From Nocardiopsis sp. CC223A (lineage in GTDB: Bacteria > Actinomycetota > Actinomycetes > Streptosporangiales > Streptosporangiaceae): a DNA stretch of 64,000 nucleotides. A program made the translations under genes and the position numbers. Location: NCBI RefSeq assembly GCF_030766825.1, contig NZ_JASFDV010000004.1, positions 62,001 to 126,000 on the forward strand, read 5' to 3'. Shown here piece after piece: positions 26,329 through 36,444 of this stretch. Below the pieces are notes generated by a model that saw only the letters and a program-made list of their open reading frames with translations, did no database searches and was not told the origin of the DNA. Position 1 is the stretch's first letter. Every line of letters begins with the position of its first letter.

Positions 26329-27960
26329 ATGACCCAGGAGGACGACCACCGGAACCCCTCGGGGGAGACCCCGCAGGCACCCGCCGACGGTGGATCGCCC
26401 GTACCCGGCACCCAGGAGGGGGCCGGGAACGCGGAGTCCTGGTCCCCGCCGGGGCAGGGGGCCGACACCCCCGGAACGCCGGACGCGCAGGGTCCCGCGG
26501 ATCCGCGGTACCCGTCCTTCGCGCCGCCCGCGGGCGGCGCCCCCGCGGAGGGCACGCCCGCCGGGTTCGCCGCACCGGGCTCACAGGAGCCCGCGGGACA
26601 GACACCCCACGCCCCCGGGTACGGACCGCAGGGCGGCCACGGACAGCCCGGGTACGGCCAGGCCCCGGCACAGGGGTTCGCCGCACCGGGCTCACAGGAG
26701 CCCGCGGGACAGACACCCCACGCCCCCGGCTACGGACCGCAGGGCGGCCACGGACAGCCCGGGTACGGCCAACCCGGGTACGGCCAGGCCCCGGAACAGG
26801 GGTTCGCCGCACCCGGGTACGGCCCGCAGCCCGGGCACGGCCAGTGGACCGGTCCCCACACCGGACCGCAGACCGGGCCGTGGCAGGCGGCCCCCGGGCA
26901 GTACCCGCCGGGCCCGGGGTACGGCCAGGCCCGGCCGCAGGCGCCCAAACCCGGTGTGGTGGCGCTGCGCCCGATGACCCTCGGGGACATCCTCAACGGC
27001 GCGTTCACGCTCATCCGCCGCAACCCCAAGACCATGGTCGGCCTGTCGCTGATCATCATGGCGGTCTCCAGCATCGTCACCTCCATCGGTTTCAGCGGCT
27101 ACATGACCGACTACGGGACGTTCATGGACCAGGCCATGAACGACCCGATGTCCGTCGATCCGAACGACCCGGTGCCCTTCAGCCTCTGGTCGATCCTCAC
27201 GCTGTACGGCGGCGCCTTCGTCAACTACGCCGGAGTCGTCTTCCTCACCGGCCTGCTCACCACGGCGGTCGGCATGGCCGTGCTCGGCCGCAGGCTGTCC
27301 CCCGGCCAGACCTGGGCCGCCTTCCGGGGACGTCTGGGGCCCGCCGTGGGCGTGGCCGTGCTCCAGCTGCTCATCGGGCTCGGCCTGACCACGATCGTCG
27401 TGGTCCTCGTCATCGCGGGTGTGTTCGCGGGCGCGACCCTGGCCTTCGCCGGGAGCGAGGGGGCGGGCATCACCGTCATGATCGTCTCCGTGGTGGTCGG
27501 GCTGATCGGCGGCGCCGCCCTGTCCGCCTGGATCCTGATCCGGATCTACTTCGCGATGCCCATCGTGGTCCTGGAGCGCGTCGGCGTCGGGGAGGCCCTG
27601 ACCCGCTCCTGGAAACTGACCCAGGGGAGCTGGTGGCGGGTCTTCGGCATCGTCCTGCTGTCGGCCATCCTCATCGGCTTCGTGACCAACCTGCTGAGCA
27701 TGCCGTTCAGCATCGCCGCGGTCGTGCCCGCGTTGGTCGCGCCCGGGGCCCTGTGGGCCACGGTCGCATCGGGGGCCATCATCTACCTGGGCAACGTCCT
27801 GGTCTACTCCGTGTCCACCCCCTTCACCGTCGGTGTGACCACCCTCCTCTACGTCGACCTGCGGATGCGGCGCGAGGGCCTGGACCTGAGGCTGCACACC
27901 GCCGCCCTGTCCGGCCAGGAGGTCGGTCCGGAGATCTACCTGCCGGAGCAGCGGGCGTGA
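26329..27960 (+). CDS. Large membrane protein with repeated Gly/Pro/Gln N-terminus (DUF7847-like)
   Basis: 543 residues. The first 200 are disordered and repetitive: a unit running from 'GFAAPGSQEPAGQTPHAPGY' through 'GPQGGHGQPGYGQ' occurs twice almost unchanged, then shorter 'PGYGQ' pieces. The rest starts 'VVALRPMTLGDILNGAFTLIRRNPKTMVG', the signature of the glycerophosphodiester-phosphodiesterase membrane-domain family, with six transmembrane helices ending 'TTLLYVDLRMRREGLDLRLH'. Probably an integral membrane protein of unknown role near the MoxR operon. ATG at 26329 has cggagggcggggg upstream. Its stop overlaps the next gene's GTG. Confidence 0.85.
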   Translation: MTQEDDHRNPSGETPQAPADGGSPVPGTQEGAGNAESWSPPGQGADTPGTPDAQGPADPRYPSFAPPAGGAPAEGTPAGFAAPGSQEPAGQTPHAPGYGPQGGHGQPGYGQAPAQGFAAPGSQEPAGQTPHAPGYGPQGGHGQPGYGQPGYGQAPEQGFAAPGYGPQPGHGQWTGPHTGPQTGPWQAAPGQYPPGPGYGQARPQAPKPGVVALRPMTLGDILNGAFTLIRRNPKTMVGLSLIIMAVSSIVTSIGFSGYMTDYGTFMDQAMNDPMSVDPNDPVPFSLWSILTLYGGAFVNYAGVVFLTGLLTTAVGMAVLGRRLSPGQTWAAFRGRLGPAVGVAVLQLLIGLGLTTIVVVLVIAGVFAGATLAFAGSEGAGITVMIVSVVVGLIGGAALSAWILIRIYFAMPIVVLERVGVGEALTRSWKLTQGSWWRVFGIVLLSAILIGFVTNLLSMPFSIAAVVPALVAPGALWATVASGAIIYLGNVLVYSVSTPFTVGVTTLLYVDLRMRREGLDLRLHTAALSGQEVGPEIYLPEQRA

Positions 27961-28580
27961 CGGCGCCGTTCGCGGCCGTCCTGGAGGTCACCGGGGACGA
28001 GGGGCGCCGCCGCGCCGTCGAGGAGCTGAGCGACCCGGTGTACGGGGGGCAGGAACCGTCCCTGCTGGACCGCGTCCTGGAATGGTTCCTCGGCCTGGAG
28101 GTCCCCGTCCCGGGAGGCGGCGGCGGGTGGGTCACCGTGGTCGTGCTCGTGGTGATCGCGCTGCTGGTGCTCTGGCTGGTCCTGTGGCTGCGCCCCTCCC
28201 GGACCCGTCGCGCCGGGGGCGCCGTCCACCGGACCGCGCCCCGGTCGGCGGCCGACCACCGCGCGGCCGCCCGGGCCCATGAGGAGGCCGGGGAGTACAC
28301 GGCCGCGGTCACCGAGCGGATGCGCGCGATCAGCGTCGACCTGGAGGACCGCACGATCATCTCGCCGCGCGCCGGGCGCACCGCCACCGAGCTGGCCGCC
28401 GAGGCCGCGAAGGCGCTGCCCGGCGAGGCCGGGGGGCTGCGCGAGGGCGCCCGCCTGTTCAACGACGTCGTCTACGGCGACCGCCCGGCGACCGCCGACA
28501 CCGCCCGGACGCTGCGCGAGCTCGACGAGCGCCTGCGCGCGGCCCGCCCGGCCCTGGCCCCCGAGGAGGCGCACGGATGA
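27957..28580 (+). CDS. DUF4129 membrane protein
   Basis: 207 residues: an N-terminal soluble segment, one transmembrane helix (about 59-79, 'WVTVVVLVVIALLVLWLVLWL') and a C-terminal cytoplasmic DUF4129 domain ('AAARAHEEAGEYTAAVTERMRAISVDLEDRTIISPRAGRTATELA', 'LFNDVVYGDRPAT'). DUF4129 proteins accompany MoxR/DUF58 genes and resemble the C-terminal part of transglutaminase-like membrane proteins. GTG at 27957 overlaps the previous stop (GTGA), and its own stop overlaps the next ATG. Confidence 0.85.
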   Translation: MTAPFAAVLEVTGDEGRRRAVEELSDPVYGGQEPSLLDRVLEWFLGLEVPVPGGGGGWVTVVVLVVIALLVLWLVLWLRPSRTRRAGGAVHRTAPRSAADHRAAARAHEEAGEYTAAVTERMRAISVDLEDRTIISPRAGRTATELAAEAAKALPGEAGGLREGARLFNDVVYGDRPATADTARTLRELDERLRAARPALAPEEAHG

Positions 28581-29776
28581 CCGTCCACTCCCCCGAGGCC
28601 CCCGCCGTCCCGGCACCCGCCGACGCACCCCCGGAATCGGCCGTCCGCCGCCTCTGGCGGGCCGCCCGCTTCCCCGCGGTCCTGGCCGCCGCACTCATCG
28701 TGGTGTCCGTGCTGATGTCGTTGGGCGACGAGCAGTTCCCCACCGGCCACCTGGAGCCCGGCAGTGTCTCACCGGACGGCACTCGCGCCCTGGTGAACGT
28801 GCTGAGCGAGGACCGGGAGGTCGAGGTGGTCCGCTCCTCCGGGGACGCCGCCGCCGCGGTCGGCGCCGCCGACGACGCGGTCCTGGTCGTGTTCCTGGAC
28901 CACCGGCTGCTGCCCGAGGAGCTGGACCGGCTGGCCGCCCTGGACGTGGACACCGTCCTGGTGCGCCCCTCGGTGCGATCGCTGTCGGCGTTCGCCCCCG
29001 GGGTCGAGATGACCGGCCGCGAACTGCCCCGCGACATCCTGGAGCGGCCCCTGGAGCCGCACTGCGACCTGCCCGCCGCCGCGTCCGCTGGCCCCGCCTA
29101 CGTGCACGGCGAGCTGTACACCGCCGACCCGGGGGTCGACGCCGTGGGCTGCTACCCGGCCGGTGCGGGCGACGCCCTGGTCCAGGTGTCCGAGGACGGC
29201 ACGACCACCACCGTGCTGGGCAACGGGGGTCCGTGGGCCAACCGGCTCCTGGACCGGGGCGGCGACGCCGCCCTGGCGCTCAACCTGCTGGACGCCGGGA
29301 CCGTGGTGTGGCTGCGCCCCGACCCGCCCCGGCAGGAGGGCACGGCGTCCCTGACCGAGCTGCTGCCCGCCGGGGTGCGCTGGTCGCTGCTGCCGCTGGC
29401 GGTGGGCCTGGTGCTGCTCGTGGTCTGGCAGGGCCGCCGCATGGGCGCGCTCGTGCCCGAGTCGCTGCCGGTGGTGGTGCGCGCCTCGGAGACCACCGAG
29501 GGGCGGGCCGGGCTGTACCGTTCGCGCACGGCCCGCGACCGGGTGACCGGCGCGCTGCGCACAGGCTTCCTGGAGCGGCACACCGCCCGGCTGGGGCTGG
29601 GGCCCGACGCCCCGCCCGACGCGGTGGTCGCGGCGGTCGCCGAACGCACCGGGGACGACCCGCAGGCCGTACGCGAGCTGCTGTACCCGCCGGGCCCGGA
29701 CCCGTACGCCGCCGACGACGAGGGCCTGCTGCGGCTGGCCGCCGAGCTGGACGAGCGGTCCCGGAGACTGCGGTGA
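28577..29776 (+). CDS. DUF4350 membrane protein
   Basis: 399 residues, one N-terminal transmembrane helix (about 32-48), an extracellular or periplasmic DUF4350 domain ('EPGSVSPDGTRALVNVLSEDREVEVVRS', 'DDAVLVVFLDHRLLPEELDRLAALDVDTVLVRP'), a second helix near residue 275 and a C-terminal cytoplasmic part with 'LYRSRTARDRVTGALRTGFLERHTARLGL'. Like its neighbours it belongs to the conserved MoxR cluster; no biochemical function is established. ATG at 28577 overlaps the preceding stop as ATGA. Confidence 0.88.
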   Translation: MTVHSPEAPAVPAPADAPPESAVRRLWRAARFPAVLAAALIVVSVLMSLGDEQFPTGHLEPGSVSPDGTRALVNVLSEDREVEVVRSSGDAAAAVGAADDAVLVVFLDHRLLPEELDRLAALDVDTVLVRPSVRSLSAFAPGVEMTGRELPRDILERPLEPHCDLPAAASAGPAYVHGELYTADPGVDAVGCYPAGAGDALVQVSEDGTTTTVLGNGGPWANRLLDRGGDAALALNLLDAGTVVWLRPDPPRQEGTASLTELLPAGVRWSLLPLAVGLVLLVVWQGRRMGALVPESLPVVVRASETTEGRAGLYRSRTARDRVTGALRTGFLERHTARLGLGPDAPPDAVVAAVAERTGDDPQAVRELLYPPGPDPYAADDEGLLRLAAELDERSRRLR

Positions 29777-29822
29777 CCGGACCGACGGAGAATTCCGACA
29801 GAGCGAGAGAGGTGGACGGCAC

Positions 29823-30805
<983 letters not shown>

Positions 30806-30806
<1 letters not shown>

Positions 30807-32107
30807 TGGTGGTCACCGGCCGGGCGGTCCTGCTCGCGGGGGTGCTGACGGTCGCCGTGGCGTTCTCCGGTTCCCTGGGCCCGTGGGCGGCCGCGGTCGC
30901 CGCCGCCGTCCTGGTGGTGCTGGTCGTCCTCGACGTCCTGCTGGCGGCGAGCCCCCGGGCGCTGCGGCTGTCCCGGGCGGGCGACACGTCGCTGCGGCTG
31001 GGCGACACCGCCGCCGTGGAGGTCACCGTCGCCAACCCGACGCGGCGCGGCCTGCGCGGGACCGTGCGCGACGCGTGGCCGCCGAGCGCGAACGTCGAAC
31101 CGGGGGTGCAGCCGCTGCGGGTGGACGCGGGCGAGCGGCGCCGGGTGGGCACGACGCTCACCCCGACCCGGCGGGGCGACGCCCGCGCCGCCGGGGTGAC
31201 CGTGCGCAGCCTGGGCCCGCTGCGGCTGGCCGGGCGGCAGCGCACCCTGCCGGCGCCGTGGACGGTACGGGTGCTGCCGCCGTTCCACAGCCGCCGCCAC
31301 CTGCCCGGGAAGCTGTCGCGGCTGCGGGAGCTGGAGGGGCAGCACACGGCGATGGTGCGCGGCCAGGGCAGCGAGTTCGACTCGCTGCGCGACTACGTGC
31401 CCGGTGACGACGTGCGGTCCATCGACTGGCGGGCCAGCGCCCGCAACGACGGGGTGGTCGTGCGCACCTGGCGCCCCGAGCGGGACCGGCGCATCCTCAT
31501 CGTGCTGGACACCGGGCGCACCTCCGCGGGCCGGGTGGGCGACACCCCCCGCCTGGACCACTCCATGGACGCGGCGCTGCTGCTGGCCGCGCTGGCGGGC
31601 AAGGCGGGCGACCGGGTGGACTTCCTGGCCTACGACCGCCGGCTGCGGGCGCAGGTCAAGGCGGCCGGCAAGGGCAGCCAGGTGCACCGGATCGTGGAGG
31701 CGATGGCCCCGCTGGAGGCGGAGCTGCTGGAGTCCGACCCGGCGGGCATGGCGAGCGCGATCCTGACCGCCCAGGGCCGGACGCGCTCCCTGGTGGTGCT
31801 GCTCACCGACCTCAACGCGGCGTCGCTGGAGGAGGGGCTGCTGCCCCGGGTGCCGGCGCTGACCGCCCGGCACCTGCTGCTGGTCGCGGCCGTGCAGGAC
31901 CCGGCGGTGGCGGCGATGGCGGCCGGGCGCGACGACTCCGCGGCCGTGTACCGGGCGGCCGCCGCCGAGCGCACCCTGGCCGAGCGGCGCCGGGTGACGG
32001 CGGAGCTGCGCCGGGTCGGAGTGGAGGTCGTGGACGCCGAACCCGAGCACATCGCGCCAGCGCTGGCCGACGCCTACATCAACCTCAAGGCCCAGGGCCG
32101 CCTGTAG
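30806..32107 (+). CDS. DUF58 domain (vWA-like) membrane protein
   Basis: 433 residues. Two N-terminal transmembrane helices (about 8-24 and 27-46), a beta-rich middle, and the DUF58 motif 'GSEFDSLRDYVPGDDVRSIDWRASARNDGVVVRTWRPERDRRILIVLDTGRTS', followed by a vWA-like fold. It is the expected partner of MoxR and probably acts in envelope assembly. ATG 30806 overlaps the moxR stop (TGATG). A strong hairpin follows. Confidence 0.93.
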
Positions 32108-32121
32108 CGGAACGACGCGGG

Positions 32122-32153
32122 GGGCGGGGTGGCCGGTTCCGGCCACCCCGCCC
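32122..32153. terminator. Terminator of the MoxR/DUF58 operon
   Basis: A perfect 15-bp inverted repeat with a tt centre (32122-32136 with 32139-32153), 15 bases after the DUF58 stop, followed by tttcc. Confidence 0.85.
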
Positions 32154-32226
32154 TTTCCCGTGCTCACCGTGTCCGGGCACGTGCGGTCCGCCCGTGGGCG
32201 GTGGGGCGCTCGGGCAGTATGTGGGC

Positions 32227-34248
32227 ATGGACTCTTCCCCCGGAACCCATGCCAACACGGTGAGCGGCGACGTGTACGGGCGGCTGCTCCAGGCGCGCGA
32301 CATCCACAGCGTCACCATCAACGCCGGGGAGCGGCCCGCTCCCCCGCCCGGGGCGGACGTGGTGCTGGACCCGCCGCGCCCCGCGACCGCGGTGCGCGGG
32401 CGGGAGGAGCTGGTCGGGGCCCTGCTGGCGGAGATGCGCGCCGGGGCGGCGGTGCCGCACGTGCTGACCGGGCCCGGCGGGTTCGGCAAGACCACGGTGG
32501 CGGCGGAGCTGGCCGTGCGGGCGCGGGCCGAGGGGCGCACGGTGTTCTGGGTGCGGCCGGACAGCGTCGCGGCGAGCATGATCGAGGTCGCCGTGGAACT
32601 GGGCGGGTCGCGGCGGGAGGCCGAGGAGGTGCGGACCACCCGGCACCTGGCGATGCGGTGGGTGTGGCGGCACCTGGACGGCGCGCCGCGGCCGTGGCTG
32701 CTGGTCATCGACAACGCCGACCGCCCCGAGGAGCTGGACCCCGGGAACCGGCCCGGCGACCAGCTGGGGTGGATGCGGGCCAGCCCGGGCGGGTTCGTGG
32801 TGGTGACGACGCGGGTGGACGACCCCGCACAGTGGGCGCCGGCCCGGATCCACCGGGTGGAGGCGTTGGAGTCGGGTGCCGCGGTGTCGGCGCTGACCGA
32901 CCACGCGGCGCTGGAGGGGACGGCCGGGGCCGGGGAGCTGGCGGAACGGTTGGGCCGGGTGCCGCTGGCACTGTCGCTGGCCGGGCGCATCCTGGCCACG
33001 CACCGGGTGCTGTTCCCGGACGCCCGCGCACTGCTGGCGCACCTGGAGGAGGGCGTGGACCGGCTGGACGAGCTGGCGGCGCCGTTCGTGACCGGCCCCG
33101 ACGCGGACCGGAGGCTGCTGTCGGGGGTGTGGGACCTGTCGTTGCGATTGGTGGCGGAGCGGGAGCCGTACGCGGAGCCGCTGTCGCAGGTGTTGGCGGT
33201 GTTGGGCCCGAACGCGGTACCGGTGCCGCTGCGGCGGCTGCCGGTGGCGGTGCTGGCGGCCGGACCGCTGGAGGGACTGGACGTGGTGGGGCTGGCCCGT
33301 GCCGTCAACGCGCTGCTCGTGCACGGGCTGGTCACCCTGGGCGAGCACGGCGGGGAGACCGCGCTGCGGATGCACCCGCTGGTGGCCGAGACCATCCGGG
33401 CCGGGATCGCGGACGGGGCCGTCGCGGACATCGCGCTCGGCCTGCTGGAGCACCAGGGCGGGCACGACCTCTCCCTGGAGTCGGCCGCCTTCCATGAGCT
33501 GTGGGACGTCCTGGTCCGGCTCCACGGCCCGGAGCACCCCGCCGCCCTCGTCGCGCTCGCCCACGGTCTGCGGATGCACATGCGCCTGAACCCCGGTGAC
33601 GAAGCGGTTCCGCCCCTGGAGGAGCTGGCCCGGCAGGCGGCCGGCTTGCTCGGCGCCACCCACCCCGACACCCTGCTCATCCGGCACTTCCATGGCGACG
33701 CCCTGCGGGCCGCGCAGCGCATCGAGGACGCGGAAGAGGTCTACCGGTCCGTGCTCGGGGACCGCGAGGCCGTACTCGGTCCCCGCCATCCCGCGACCCT
33801 GAGCACCCGCCACCAGGTGGCGCTCCAGGTCCTCCTCCGCGGCGACCGGGACACTGCCGAGCGCGAGTTCCTCGCCGTGTGGGAGGCATACGCGGGCGAC
33901 GAGACCGATCGGACCGCCATCACCGCGTTGGAGAACCTGTCGTACATCCGCATGCTGCGGGGTGACTTCGACGCCGCGGAGCAGGGGTTCGCCCGGGTGC
34001 GCGCCGCCAGGGCGGGAACCCTCGGGGAAAGGCACCCGCACACCATCGACGCCGACTACTACCTCGCCCGCAACGCCGCCGAACGCGGCGATCACGCACG
34101 GGCGGCGGCCCTGTTCGACGCGGTCGCCGCCGCACGGGCCGGGATCATGGGAGGAGAACACCCCCAGACACTGCTCGCGAAGGAGCACGCGGCGAGAGCA
34201 CGAGAAACGGTCAACAACAGGCGGGGCGGTCGCACACGGTCGGAATGA
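32227..34248 (+). CDS. STAND NTPase with TPR repeats
   Basis: 673 residues. Residues 10-31 read 'NTVSGDVYGRLLQARDIHSV', a short motif common ahead of NTPase or effector domains in streptomycete signalling proteins. The NB-ARC-like domain has Walker A 'GPGGFGKTT' (82-90), Walker B 'WLLVIDNAD' (157-165) and 'GFVVVTTRVDDPAQW' as sensor 1. The second half (about 420-660) is tetratricopeptide repeats with 'GDRDTAEREFLAVWEAY' and 'GERHPHTIDADYYLARNAAERGDHARAAALFD'. STAND proteins oligomerise on a signal and are used in regulation, and in some cases antiphage defence. The N-terminus is too short to hold an effector enzyme. Ribosome site weak. Confidence 0.9.
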   Translation: MDSSPGTHANTVSGDVYGRLLQARDIHSVTINAGERPAPPPGADVVLDPPRPATAVRGREELVGALLAEMRAGAAVPHVLTGPGGFGKTTVAAELAVRARAEGRTVFWVRPDSVAASMIEVAVELGGSRREAEEVRTTRHLAMRWVWRHLDGAPRPWLLVIDNADRPEELDPGNRPGDQLGWMRASPGGFVVVTTRVDDPAQWAPARIHRVEALESGAAVSALTDHAALEGTAGAGELAERLGRVPLALSLAGRILATHRVLFPDARALLAHLEEGVDRLDELAAPFVTGPDADRRLLSGVWDLSLRLVAEREPYAEPLSQVLAVLGPNAVPVPLRRLPVAVLAAGPLEGLDVVGLARAVNALLVHGLVTLGEHGGETALRMHPLVAETIRAGIADGAVADIALGLLEHQGGHDLSLESAAFHELWDVLVRLHGPEHPAALVALAHGLRMHMRLNPGDEAVPPLEELARQAAGLLGATHPDTLLIRHFHGDALRAAQRIEDAEEVYRSVLGDREAVLGPRHPATLSTRHQVALQVLLRGDRDTAEREFLAVWEAYAGDETDRTAITALENLSYIRMLRGDFDAAEQGFARVRAARAGTLGERHPHTIDADYYLARNAAERGDHARAAALFDAVAAARAGIMGGEHPQTLLAKEHAARARETVNNRRGGRTRSE

Positions 34249-34471
34249 GGGCCGACCACTCCCGCGATCCGACTGTCAGAACGGCGGCCTCCCGGTGCTG
34301 CGTGTCCCGGATCAGGGCGGCGGGGGAGGCCCCGAAGTTCACCTCGACGCAGTCCGTCTCCGCGGCGCTGTACGTGCTCTTGAACCAGGTCGGTGCGAAG
34401 GCGATCTCGACGCAGGCGAAGTTCTCGGCGGAGCTGTAGGAGCTCTTGAACCACTGGAGGGCTTCACTCAT
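34211..34471 (-). CDS. Tandem DUF397 protein
   Basis: 86 residues with one and a half DUF397 modules: a truncated first copy 'WFKSSYSSAENFACVEIAF' and a full second copy from 'WFKSTYSAAETDCVEVNFG' to 'IRDTQHREAAVLTVGSREWSALI'. DUF397 genes usually sit beside an Xre/DUF5753 regulator; none is present here, so its partner may be elsewhere or the STAND protein may fill a linked role. The tail 'PTVCDRPACC' is unlike the family. The last 38 bases overlap the 3' end of the convergent STAND gene. ATG at 34471 is preferred to an in-frame start 21 bases upstream. Confidence 0.85.
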   Translation of the reverse strand: MSEALQWFKSSYSSAENFACVEIAFAPTWFKSTYSAAETDCVEVNFGASPAALIRDTQHREAAVLTVGSREWSALIPTVCDRPACC

Positions 34472-34513
34472 GACGCCGACACTGCCACACACAAGCCCGG
34501 CACGGTAGGGCTT

Positions 34514-35518
34514 TCAGGCCACCGGCACCGCCGCGGGGGCGTTCCGGATGTCGCCCGTCTCGCCCTCCAGGTAGGCCCGGCGGCCGACCACGAACACGTA
34601 CAGCAGGAACAGCACCTCCGCCAGCACGCCGATGCCCAGCGCCACCGGCACCGGGATGTGCCCGGCGACCGTGTTCCCGGTGACCAGGCCCTCGATCAGG
34701 CCGGAGATGAACAGCACCACCGCCAGCCCCAGCGCCGCCGCCACCGCCGAGCGGCCCTCCTCGCCCAGGGCGCGCAGCCGGGTGCGGTTCCCGGGGGCGA
34801 TGAGCGACCAGCCCAGCCGCAGGCCGATGCCGCCCGCCACGAACACGGCGGTCAGCTCCAGCAGGCCGTGCGGCAGGATCAGGCCGAAGAACACGTCGGC
34901 CCGGCCGTGGCCGATCATCAGCCCGGCCATGGTGCCCACGTTCACCGCGTTGATCAGCATCACGACCAGCGTCGGCACCCCGAACGCCACGCCGTACACG
35001 ATCGCCTGTGCCGACACCCACGCGTTGTTGGTCCACACCTGGGCGGCGAAGGAGCCCCGCGGGTTCTCGACGTAGTAGTTCGCGAACTCGTACTCGACCA
35101 CCTGGGCGACGTACTCGGGCGTGCCGATCGCGTGCATCACCGCGGGATCGGCGACGATCCACCAGGCCACGGCGGCGGCGATCCCGACGGTGCCCGCGGT
35201 CATGCCCAGCCACCACCAGCGCAGCCGGTACAGGATCGCGGGGAAGACCCGGGTGAAGAACCCGAGGATGTCGCGCCAGGCGGGGTCGTGGGCGCCGGTC
35301 ACCGCGGAGCGGGCGCGGGCGATCAGCGCGGACAGGCGGCCCACCAGGGCGGGGTCCTGGCCCGAGGAGCGCACCACCGACAGGTGGGTGGACACCCGCT
35401 GGTAGAGGTCGACGAGTTCGTCGATCTCGGCACCGTCGAGGTGGCGGCGTCGGCGGACCAGCCGGTCCAGGCGCTCCCATTCCCGGGCGTGCGCCGCGGC
35501 GAAAACGTCGATATCCAC
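34514..35518 (-). CDS. Stage II sporulation protein M-family membrane protein
   Basis: 334 residues with a soluble helical N-terminus (1-95) and about six transmembrane segments ('LRWWWLGMTAGTVGIAAAVAWW', 'AIVYGVAFGVPTLVVMLINAVNVGTMAGLMI', 'FFGLILPHGLLELTAVFVAGGIGLRLGWSLI'). The 'PHGLLELTAVFVAGGIGL' motif is the SpoIIM family signature. Bacillus SpoIIM helps remodel peptidoglycan during engulfment; actinobacterial relatives sit with RDD, MoxR and DUF58 genes, and their role is unproven. Start is GTG at 35518. Divergent from the RDD gene. Confidence 0.92.
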   Translation of the reverse strand: MDIDVFAAAHAREWERLDRLVRRRRHLDGAEIDELVDLYQRVSTHLSVVRSSGQDPALVGRLSALIARARSAVTGAHDPAWRDILGFFTRVFPAILYRLRWWWLGMTAGTVGIAAAVAWWIVADPAVMHAIGTPEYVAQVVEYEFANYYVENPRGSFAAQVWTNNAWVSAQAIVYGVAFGVPTLVVMLINAVNVGTMAGLMIGHGRADVFFGLILPHGLLELTAVFVAGGIGLRLGWSLIAPGNRTRLRALGEEGRSAVAAALGLAVVLFISGLIEGLVTGNTVAGHIPVPVALGIGVLAEVLFLLYVFVVGRRAYLEGETGDIRNAPAAVPVA

Positions 35519-35631
35519 GCAAGGGACCCTACCGTCTCGCGGCCCGGGAACGCGGCCGGTGGGAACGCGGTGCCCGCCCTGCGGGTAGTGTCAGGGGGGA
35601 AGTTCCGTTCGGCCCCGAGGGAGCAGCACCG

Positions 35632-36444
35632 GTGTCCTATCCCGGCGGTGGTGAGGTACGCGGCGACGCGTACGGTACGACGCCCCTGGTCACGGGGGAC
35701 GCGGTGGTCCTGGACCTGCGCGCGGCGGGGTTCGCGACCCGGGCGGTGGCCCTGGTCATCGACGTGATCGTGCAGGGCGCGCTGCTCCTCCTGCTGGCCG
35801 TGCTGGTGTTCTGGATGGGCACCACCATGGACCCGGCGGCGACCGCCGCGGTGTACCTGGGCGGCACGATCCTGATCCTCGTGGGCTACCCGACCGCGTT
35901 CGAGACGATCTCGCGCGGCCGCTCCCTGGGCAAGATGGCGCTGGGCCTGCGCGTGGTGGGCACCGACGGGACGCCCGAGCGGTTCCGGCAGGCGCTGGCG
36001 CGGGCCCTGGCGGGGTTCGTCGAGATCTGGCTGACGACGGGCGTGATCGCGCTGATCACCTCGATGCTGAGCAGGGACGGGCGCCGGGTGGGCGACTTCC
36101 TGGCGGGCACCATGGTCGTGGAGGAGCGCACGGGGCGCCCGCGCCAGGAGTACGTCGCGATGCCGCCGTACCTGGCGGGGTGGGCGTCGGGTGCCGACCT
36201 GTCCCGGCTGTCGCCGGAGTCGGCCGCGGCGGCCCGCCAGTACGTGCTGCGCTACCGGGAGTTGGCCGAGCACACCCGCTACGAGATGGGCTTCCGGCTG
36301 GCCGACACGGTGGTCGCGCAGATCAGCCCGCCCCCGCCGCCGGGGGTCGCGCCGGTGGACTTCCTCGCGGCCGTGCTGGCCGAGCGCCGCCGCCGTCAGG
36401 AGACCGCCCTCCGGAACCACCGTTCCCGCCCCGCCGACCCCTGA
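35632..36444 (+). CDS. RDD-family membrane protein
   Basis: 270 residues. The RDD domain covers about residues 25-170, with 'DLRAAGFATRAVALVIDVIV' (RxxA...D signature), 'GYPTAFETISRGRSLGKMALGLRVV' and 'DGRRVGDFLAGTMVV'. Three to four transmembrane helices; the C-terminal 100 residues are cytoplasmic. RDD proteins are of unclear function, some linked to ion transport. Start is GTG at 35632 with gagggagcag upstream. The last 30 codons fall inside copy 1 of a 148-bp tandem duplication whose second copy continues into the convergent gene's end. Confidence 0.92.
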   Translation: MSYPGGGEVRGDAYGTTPLVTGDAVVLDLRAAGFATRAVALVIDVIVQGALLLLLAVLVFWMGTTMDPAATAAVYLGGTILILVGYPTAFETISRGRSLGKMALGLRVVGTDGTPERFRQALARALAGFVEIWLTTGVIALITSMLSRDGRRVGDFLAGTMVVEERTGRPRQEYVAMPPYLAGWASGADLSRLSPESAAAARQYVLRYRELAEHTRYEMGFRLADTVVAQISPPPPPGVAPVDFLAAVLAERRRRQETALRNHRSRPADP

